A stretch of 64,000 nt of DNA from Cotesia glomerata. Its lineage: Eukaryota > Arthropoda > Insecta > Hymenoptera > Braconidae. The stretch covers positions 16,282,156 to 16,346,155 of the forward strand of contig NC_058158.1 of the NCBI RefSeq assembly GCF_020080835.1, in the 5' to 3' direction. Below are positions 57,034 to 64,000 of the stretch, piece by piece; the stretch's first letter is position 1; every line of letters starts with the position of its first letter. The notes below the pieces were generated by a model. The model was not told the DNA's origin, searched no databases, and saw only the letters and a program-made list of their open reading frames with translations. A program made the translations under genes and the position numbers.

Positions 57034-59585
57034 TTAAGTTTTCATTTTTTTTGTCAGGCATTCTTTCGTTGCGTTCGGAAATTCATTTTTGTACTCCTTT
57101 ATTACGTGGAGAAGATACTGCTTTTGACTCTCATCCTTAGCAAGAACATTGACGTAGTCCTGAGTCAATTGTACAGCTCGTTCGGCTATATCGTTAACTA
57201 CTTTAATATTTTTAACAATTTCCAATCCTTTTAGGTAATTGTCATTTTCATACCAGGTTTCTACTTCTGTTTCCAAAAAGTCTTCGCTGATACCAAATCT
57301 TTTAAAAAAACCTAAAGTATGACAATTGACAAAATAATCAATTTCTTTAGTTTGTAAATTCTTAATATCATTGTCATTGTTAATGAAATATTTCTTTGGA
57401 CATCCAAATTCATAGGTGGTATCCAATTTCAAAGCTCTGATCATTTTGCGTTTAATATGTACTGATATATTCTCATCAAAAAACGCAAACGCAACAACTT
57501 CTGGGCTCAAGTACCAGAAATGATTCGTTATTTTTTTTAAAACTGCTTCAGACACACCTTTATCGACAGTTCTATAAGCATAAACAGTTTTCACAAATTG
57601 TAAATCCTGGTTTGGAGCGGCTACAGCCAGAGGTGCTGTAAACCAAAATCGCACATATACGAACACCACGAATAAACAAACGTCTAATAAACTTTTTTCT
57701 TCTTCTTTCGTTAGCTCAAAAACATCACGAAAAATGTAAATTTTCAATGAGTAAATCGCTTTCGCCATCCAACGAGCGTGGTGGAAAGCACCTGGCTTAT
57801 AAAAATTTACTTTTTGATGTTCAACGGTACCAAGAAAAATTCGAGACAGTTCAAGAAGTTCTTTGTAATCATCCCGAGGCAAAACAGTGCCTAGTATATT
57901 TTTGATGGTGTAATCAGTATCATCGACTTGGCTAATCAATTTTTTATGAATCTTGTTTCCCTCTAATCCGTCTTTAAATTTACTTTTGTCTTTTGTACTC
58001 CAGCAACTTTGAAATTTTTTGAACAGTGGGACATTTGGTCCAGTAGTACCTGGTAATTTTAGAGTGAAAACACTTGTCAGAACAAGTTCATAAATGTGAT
58101 GTCGACATGGTAACCACAATAAATCGGTTTCTAGCATTTGTTCCAATAGTACAGCGGCTCCATTATTACAGCCAAGATTAGACGCGGTTGTATCACAACA
58201 CAATCCTTTGATTGATTCTGTTAAACTCCAATCATGGAGCACACTATAAATTTCCTCGGCTTGAGTAATTCCCTTTCCGTTAGGTAAAGCAGGTACACTT
58301 AAGAGTTTTTCAATTCCACTATTACTGATTAATATAGGTACTCTATCCATTTGCTTACAAGATATACTATCTGGTATGAGTTTACCGTCCCAGTGAAGAA
58401 TCGCTGCAGTAAGCTGTACGTCACCAAATAAATTTTTTATTTTTATAGCTTTCTGTTCTCGAATTTTTTTGCGCTGTTCATTAAAAGATGTTTTGTTTAA
58501 AATTAAACTGTTGACGTCAAATTGGAGCGCTTCAGATATTGCGGATATAATCCGGACCGAATTTCTATACGATACTTTACAATTATCCAAAGTGGCTACG
58601 ACATTTTCAGTCATAATATTAATAACTCCTCTCTCATTTTTCCGATTGTAGTATCGTCCACCTACTTCAAATTCTGATCTTTGACTGGGTGGTGATGAAG
58701 AACTAATCATTTCCCCACTGGACATAATTCCTTCTGAACTAATTGAACTTGATGGCAAATAATTATCTAAAAAGAAAATAAATTTTATTTCTCGTTTCTA
58801 CAGTTAACAAATATTTCAAAGTAAAAATTAATATAAATTTAATACTTGAAATTTTCCTCGTTAACTCAACGTTATCTGACTCGTGTTCTATACTCTGAGA
58901 TATTGTTTTAATTTCTTGACAAGGTGATAGTTTTATAAAGGAATCATCATTTTCTGAAAGTGGAATCTTTGAAGTTGATGGCTCATTGAAGTGATCAACA
59001 TTAACAAGTAGATTTTCTGAAATAAAGAATGGATTGAAAATTTAATCAGAAAAAATAAAGTCAATTATTCAATTATTCTATAAAAATTTATGAATCAAAT
59101 GAATATTTTTTTAACTTACCGGACAACTCGTTTGGACGACTTTGCTGATTGGCCGAAAAATTCAGGTGCAAATTTCTATCTGATCGTTGATCAATCAAAA
59201 AATTTTTTATTTCATTGCTGACCATTTCAAAAATTCGACTATGAGCAATATCAAAAAGTTGTTCCAATTTAAGAAAAAACTCTTGCTCTTTCTGATGATT
59301 TGATGGTATGCCAGCATTTTTATGTACCATTCTGTACTCTTCGTGCAAACTTTCCAATTTTTTTATACATCGTTTGTCATCTAGTATAAAAATCCCAGCA
59401 AACACCCAAAATTTTTTCACTTTTTCAATTGTTATTTTACAGCCTTCATAAACTGTTGTTTTCATGTTCTTAGTGCAATGAAATAATAACCTCAAAACTT
59501 GTTTGTTAGTGGGTAATTTATTTCCACTTATATCATTTGTTAGATTATCTAGCAAAAACATTGGTTTTCGTAAATTTAAATCCAT
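57034..59585 (-). CDS. hAT-like transposase, three exons, intact
   Basis: Exons 59585-59120, 59016-58846 and 58766-57034 splice with GTAAGT and GTATTA donors, CAG/TAG acceptors and matching phases to 789 residues. The start is ATG at 59585; reading upstream uses only TTG. Residues 1-155: a helical region (LPTNKQVLRLLFHCTKN, KVKKFWVFAGIF, EQLFDIAHSRIF). Residues 156-235: acidic/serine-rich linker. The RNase H-like core has D339 (LHWDGKL), D404 (LCCDTTASN) and C433-x2-H436 (LPCRHHIYEL). This is the hAT order of two acidic residues then C/D-x2-H. A later AFHHARWMAK segment is conserved in element E. It would cut and join its own TIRs. I do not recognise a named hAT family; the third catalytic acid is not assigned. 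Confidence 0.8.
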
Positions 59586-59606
59586 GACAAAAATTTTTTT
59601 ATTCAA

Positions 59607-60105
59607 AAACTCAAAATTTTTAAGATTAGAAAAAAAGTCTTAAAATATATTACTTTCACTTTTCCTTATTAAGGAAATTAAATTTACAAATTTAATATTT
59701 ACCAAATATTATATTTTCAAATTGTTATCACGGATATTATGACAACATATTTTAAGTAACTTTATAACATTCTTTCAAATGACCACGATAACTAAACTAG
59801 AGATACTACGTGAAAATTCAGACCATTATTTATTTTTAATTAGCTACAGTTTGTTGAGCGCCCACGTGACCGATATAGTGCAGCTCATATGTTGGTAATT
59901 ATCATGTGATGGGTTTTAATTTATGCTAAAAATATTACAATTGGTACTTATGATCTCTCTATTACCTACTTAAACTAAAGTAATGAACAGTTCAAAAATT
60001 TTTAATCGAATATCAAATAGTTTTTCTAGTACAAATGGTAAAAGTATGAAAATTATTGATGACTTATGGCTTAAAAGTTTTATGAAACTGATGATAAGAG
60101 CGTCT
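59607..60105. other. 5' region of the transposase gene
   Basis: About 500 bp between the start codon and the right arm, no ORF; presumed promoter and leader of the transposase. Confidence 0.4.
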
Positions 60106-60496
60106 GATAACAAATTTAGCGTTGAATATTGAATGGTAAGTAACTTAAACAAAATTATTGAAAAATATGATGAAAATAATTTTGGACCTACTAAAAACGT
60201 TTAAAAAAAATTTTTGACCCCTATCTGAGAATTTTTTAATCTAAAGTGACCATACCGGAAGCAGAATCAACGATATTTAATGAATTATTGAGTATAATGA
60301 GCGAGTAAAAAAATAATTTCCAAAAAAAGAAAAATTCCCATGTTATTTAAATGGAAAAAGTATCGTGATTTAGGCAGGGTTAAATGGCATCGAAAAAAAT
60401 TATTTCTTTTTTTAAAGTTGTTTTTGGGTCGAAAACAAATGATTTTGACGATACCCAAGTGGATTAAGCCAACTTGGTAAATAACGGACACCCTAC

Positions 60497-60641
60497 TATG
60501 TATGTGTGTTTTTTTATAGAGGAGGTCAAATACATTTACGTATACCAGGACGAGATGTTTGTCTTGAGTATGTCGGACTCGGAAGTCAATATTATTGACA
60601 ACAATACCGACTAAACGTCCTCCTTTCTCGTTCCTCATAGA
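60497..60641. other. Unassigned flank
   Basis: A short GTATGTGTG tract then sequence not matching the GT-cored family. Possibly part of another element. No ORF. Confidence 0.3.
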
Positions 60642-61663
60642 TGTTACGGGGAAGACTGGATCGAGACCGCGTTAGCATTACTTCTGTTATATCCGGCGTG
60701 CCGTCTATAATACAGGGCCTCCCATTCCTGCCGAAAAGTGCAGCGCTTGCATATTTAGGGACTGGACTGCGCGACAACTTACTCGTGGCCGAAGAATACA
60801 CATTACCGCGCATTGTCACCTCATCGCAGGAACCAATTGTTTAATTAGTAGCCCCACTTAATGAATCGCAACCGAGGTGATAAAAGACACGAACACCATA
60901 ATTCGACAGCTCATTTACAAGGTAACAGTTCTGCCTTAGAGCCCGGGTGAGTCCTATACCCCGACACGTATAGGCAGACTTTAATTATTAAATTAATTAG
61001 TCATCTTTTCCCTAATTATTCATTTCGATTTCCTTAACGGTATTTCTGAGTTCTGTGATAGCGATTCTTCGAGCCACGATTCGTTTTGACGATAATCGAG
61101 ATTCCCACAGTTCCAGTGACCTGGTCCCACTCTCAAATTATTATTTTCTTCTTCTGTAAATTTATAATCGGCGAACTTTGTTTGCCGGAGTCGTTACTCC
61201 GGTTACGAACTCATATTAACTTTCAACCTTTGTTTTTATATTGTTATTAGTTAATAAGTGAATAGTGTAAGTTAAGACGTGTTTGCCCATAGGGCCAGTT
61301 AAACAGAATATATAAACTAAAAACCCGAATCGAAGTGTATCATCATTCTTAAGTTAAGAACCTTCAACCTTCAATCTCCAGTCAGCAGGAGGAAGCGAGA
61401 AGCCAAGCAGCGGAACTCAAAGGTACAACGTCCAATCAAAGGCCGAATCATCGTTGGAATTAGGATTCGCAATAGTAAGTGGAGGATATTTTATTATTTC
61501 CGAGGTCGATTGTCATATTCAAGGGGCCCTCTCCGGGGTTTTCACCTTCACGAACCCATAAAATATAAACTTAACGATTCTTTCGTTAGGGAAATTCATC
61601 TGTTATCCGAACCTCCGTTAATCCAGCTACCGCAGTTTAAGATCTTATTTTTCGGACATAACA
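60642..61663 (+). mobile_element. 5' LTR of Ty3/gypsy-like retrotransposon
   Basis: Begins TGTTACGGGG and ends GACATAACA, with TGTTA/TAACA inverted ends. It is followed 12 bases later by a primer site. Length 1,022 bp. The gag-like ORF downstream has the same orientation. The 3' LTR lies outside the window, so no target duplication can be checked. Confidence 0.75.
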
Positions 61664-61675
61664 GACCTGAATTTT

Positions 61676-61698
61676 TGGTGGCAGCGGTGGGATTCGAA
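61676..61698 (+). other. Primer binding site, tRNA-Leu type
   Basis: TGGTGGCAGCGGTGGGATTC and the next three bases complement the 3' end of a tRNA-Leu isoacceptor (family knowledge). It is positioned just after the LTR, as required for minus-strand priming. Confidence 0.75.
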
Positions 61699-62875
61699 TG
61701 GTGATCCCTCGTATTCAACAAACCACCCCGGTTCGAAATTTAATGAAAAAGAGGTATTTCCTTCTTAACTCCTCCAAAATTCCCAAAAATTTTTCAAATC
61801 AATAACCACACCCAGAATTTCAAAATTTTTTTTTTCATTACTTTAATATTTTATTTCGTTATTTTACATTCCGCTAGCTAACCAAAAGTTAAATTTAACT
61901 TCGATTCGTCACTTGATACATCCGGCGTAATTCAACTCTAATTTTATTTTAAAACTTTATATAAATTTAATAATAAAATAAAAATTTTTTTGCTGACGTT
62001 TAAATTAGCCATCAGCTAAACCGTTCATATTTCTTTTCTTTTCTTTTATTTTTTTTTTTTTTTATGCCGACTAATAATAACTTATTTTATTTCGATTAAA
62101 ACTTAATTTTATTTAAACTAAATTTGCTGACAATTATTAAAAATTTCTTTTTCTTCTATCTTTATTATTTGATTAGGATATTCGATTCTATTCAAATCTC
62201 TTTCTTTCTCTATTTTTCTTTTTAATTGCTAATAATAAATTATTTTTAATTTTTTTTTCTCCTTTCTGTTTTCAACTTTACTTTGATTTTAAATCTGATT
62301 TTCATTAAATAATTATTGATTATTTTGTATGTGAATTTATATCAATTCGACTACTCAGATTGTGCTGTATGCAAGCACATCTTCATAGATTGCTCACTGC
62401 CAGCCTGGTGTGCTGTAATCCTAGCACCTTGCCGCTGATAAGGAGTTTCTAAACAGACGAACGTATAGTACTCACAGGAGTCAAAGACTCTCAATTTTTA
62501 TTTAATCGTTTACTCTTCTTCATAATCTTCTTCCTACTTTACCTAAATCATTCAAATAAAAATTTCCTTTCTCACCTCCCCAGGTTATTTTGAATAATTA
62601 AAGGTTACTAAACAATTAAATATTGGAATCGTGCCGTATACTCAAGAACGTTTTAAATGCAAACTTCTATCTTATACGTTAATTCTTCCGTACTTAATAT
62701 CCTGTAACTTTACACCTACGATAACGAATCTTTTACTACAATGATTGCACTCTCCAGCTGTGACCTACTTACCTACTGACAGTTATCATACTTCGCGGAT
62801 TTAATTCGAATAAAAATTAAATTTTCTTCTTCTTTACTCCGTTTTCTATCTTCTCCTCTTCTTACCCCAAGTCTA
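61699..62875 (+). other. Untranslated leader of the LTR element
   Basis: T-rich, no ORF of note, presumably leader and packaging region. Confidence 0.45.
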
Positions 62876-63127
62876 ATGGTGAATAAAACATGGCGTTGCG
62901 GTTATAAATTCCAACTTCGAAAATTATACGCAGATCCCCTTAAAGGAAAAATCTATCATAGACCTCTGATCGAAACTAGGTATTGGGAAGACCCCTCTTT
63001 TACTAACCAAGCTTCCTTTCCAATCCCAGAGGCTAAGAAGGGAATACCTAAAGTACTTAGCAGCGAAACAATACCCGAAAATCTAAAAATATTTATTAAA
63101 AACCCAGAGAGAGCAAACCTCGTATAG
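62876..63127 (+). CDS. Small leader ORF, unknown
   Basis: ATG-initiated, 83 residues (MVNKTWRCGYKFQLRKLYAD...), basic, ending 170 bases before the gag-like ORF. No domain recognised. It may be a real small protein of the element or a leftover gag segment. Confidence 0.3.
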   Translation: MVNKTWRCGYKFQLRKLYADPLKGKIYHRPLIETRYWEDPSFTNQASFPIPEAKKGIPKVLSSETIPENLKIFIKNPERANLV

Positions 63128-63297
63128 ACGACTGGAATTGAAAATAAACACTTCACCTTCATCCACGGAAGAAGTCATAATCGACGTGCATCCATTCGAA
63201 ATATCGTGGATCTACCGATTTAAAATTGACGATGCTTAACAACATCTCAATTTTTCGACTACGTACCACAACAACTGCGACTTGCTAACTGATTAAA

Positions 63298-64000
63298 ATG
63301 TCCTATGACGAAGAATACCGAAAATTCTACTTCGGAGAGCTCCGAAGAGAGTTAGCCGATTCTGAACCATATGCAGGAGAATCTCCAGAAAGTTTTTACT
63401 ATTATTTACGAGGTCTAATTATACAGCTTGGAGAATATGCATCTCCCTTAACTCGTGAAGTAATAGTACGGACACTCCATCAGAATCTTGGTCGACACTT
63501 TTTATCATTTTTCCCTCCGGATCTGCAGGGCCAAGTTTCAAAATTTAATCCAAAAACTTTGGACGAAACCTACCTTGCATTTAAGCAGGTAACCTCGGCA
63601 TCAACTTCTCCACCGTCGATTCAACAGGAACAAAAAATTCAAGCTGCTCAGATATCAGTAGAAGAACAGCCTGAAGAGAACGCTGAGGAAATAAATTGTC
63701 AGGAACTGATAAATAATCAAGAAGCAACTCAAACCGAAGTGGAGCCCATTTTTGAAAATTTCTGGGACAATTGTGAAATTTCTATTGTTACCGTCTTCAC
63801 TCCTGTTATATGCTTGGAACCATATTGTGACACAGTTAGTGAACTTGACATTGAAAAACTCGAGTCAAGAAACTGCATACCCTTCTCGGATTCCTGCCAT
63901 TCTCCTGAGATCCTTTTAAATCCCAAAATTATCTATGAAAGCTCCGAACCAGCAATTAACCCAAATGACTTTTTAACCGATTTGAAATTTGTGCCTGAAC
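63298..64000 (+). CDS. Gag-like ORF of LTR retrotransposon (partial)
   Basis: Open from ATG 63298 (MSYDEEYRKFYFGELRRELA) to the window end, 234 codons with no stop. The N-terminal region (SPESFYYYLRGLIIQLGEY, LGRHFLSFFPPDL) resembles helical capsid-type Gag segments of Ty3/gypsy elements. After that comes a glutamate-rich linker (VEEQPEENAEE). Gag would assemble the cytoplasmic particle around the element RNA. Nucleocapsid zinc knuckle, protease and pol would lie beyond the window. The assignment combines weak motif similarity with strong context (LTR, primer site, orientation). Confidence 0.65.
   Translation, partial: MSYDEEYRKFYFGELRRELADSEPYAGESPESFYYYLRGLIIQLGEYASPLTREVIVRTLHQNLGRHFLSFFPPDLQGQVSKFNPKTLDETYLAFKQVTSASTSPPSIQQEQKIQAAQISVEEQPEENAEEINCQELINNQEATQTEVEPIFENFWDNCEISIVTVFTPVICLEPYCDTVSELDIEKLESRNCIPFSDSCHSPEILLNPKIIYESSEPAINPNDFLTDLKFVPE

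Larger units (their letters stand above)
56374..60495 (-). mobile_element. Element G: 4.1 kb hAT-like transposon, apparently autonomous
   Basis: Inverted arms of about 385-390 bp (56374-56757 and 60106-60495) are nearly identical, starting TAGGGTGTCCGTTATTTACC. Flanking 8-mers GTATGTAT and CTATGTAT differ at one base, as expected for a hAT-type 8 bp duplication. Target is an (ATGT)n tract. It contains a single spliced transposase gene with no break. Near-identical arms suggest recent activity. Confidence 0.85.

Noticed and set aside
56374..60495. A TA-duplicating (mariner-like) element
   Set aside because: TA at the ends is explained equally by TAGGG termini; 8 bp flanks agree at seven positions and the transposase has hAT-like motif order.
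60641..60844. 67-residue frame at the LTR start
   Set aside because: Lies within the 5' LTR; no domain and no reason to call it a protein.

Overview
The window is AT-rich eukaryotic DNA with spliced genes, long TA and GT microsatellites and almost no ordinary gene space. Helitron/Helentron Rep-helicases, an R1-clade retrotransposon inserted in a (GT)n tract, hAT-like elements and tRNA-derived SINEs together suggest an insect. From general familiarity with the GT-cored ~830 bp repeat I would guess a parasitoid wasp (Hymenoptera, Braconidae-like), but that is inference. I see no rRNA gene, CRISPR array or bacterial signal.

Layout. 1-5.5 kb: remains of LTR elements (two LTR plus tRNA-His primer-site copies 4.9 kb apart, and a third LTR type between them). 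5.5-5.9 kb: a tRNA-derived SINE. 5.96-7.83 kb: a large foldback element. 7.87-11.28 kb: non-autonomous Helitron DNA with a ~140 bp minisatellite. 11.29-22.59 kb: an 11.3 kb TIR element that contains a decayed Helentron (Rep, helicase and endonuclease) split by a solo LTR. 22.6-27.8 kb: a 356 bp MITE, several copies of a GT-cored repeat, and solo LTRs. 28-33 kb: another solo LTR and a broken CR1/Jockey-like LINE. 33-34.5 kb: a SINE copy and another GT-cored repeat. 34.7-53.7 kb: a deeply nested block. 54-56.4 kb: orphan exon-like ORFs, SINE copies and MITEs. 56.37-60.5 kb: an apparently complete 4.1 kb hAT-like transposon. 60.6-64 kb: the 5' end of a Ty3/gypsy-like LTR retrotransposon running off the window.

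The most interesting region is 34.7-60.5 kb. A GT-cored repeat was split in its microsatellite by an R1-clade retrotransposon and by a 13.0 kb hAT-like element (39977-52997). That element carries remnants of the same transposase that is intact, in three exons, at 57034-59585. Its transposase remnant is itself split by a second TIR element (40906-51817), with matching but diverged 8 bp flanks. This inner element holds an intact four-exon RPA-like OB-fold gene (41960-43311) and a Helitron Rep-helicase (46208-50622) with a clear 3' hairpin and CTAG end. The TAGRGTG-ended elements at 5961, 11289, 22615, 39977 and 56374 appear to form one extended family. They share terminal sequence, some subterminal modules, and a preference for TA/GTAT microsatellites.

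Limits: all calls come from reading the sequence. Ends given to the base are those with a visible duplicated flank or terminal motif; others are approximate.
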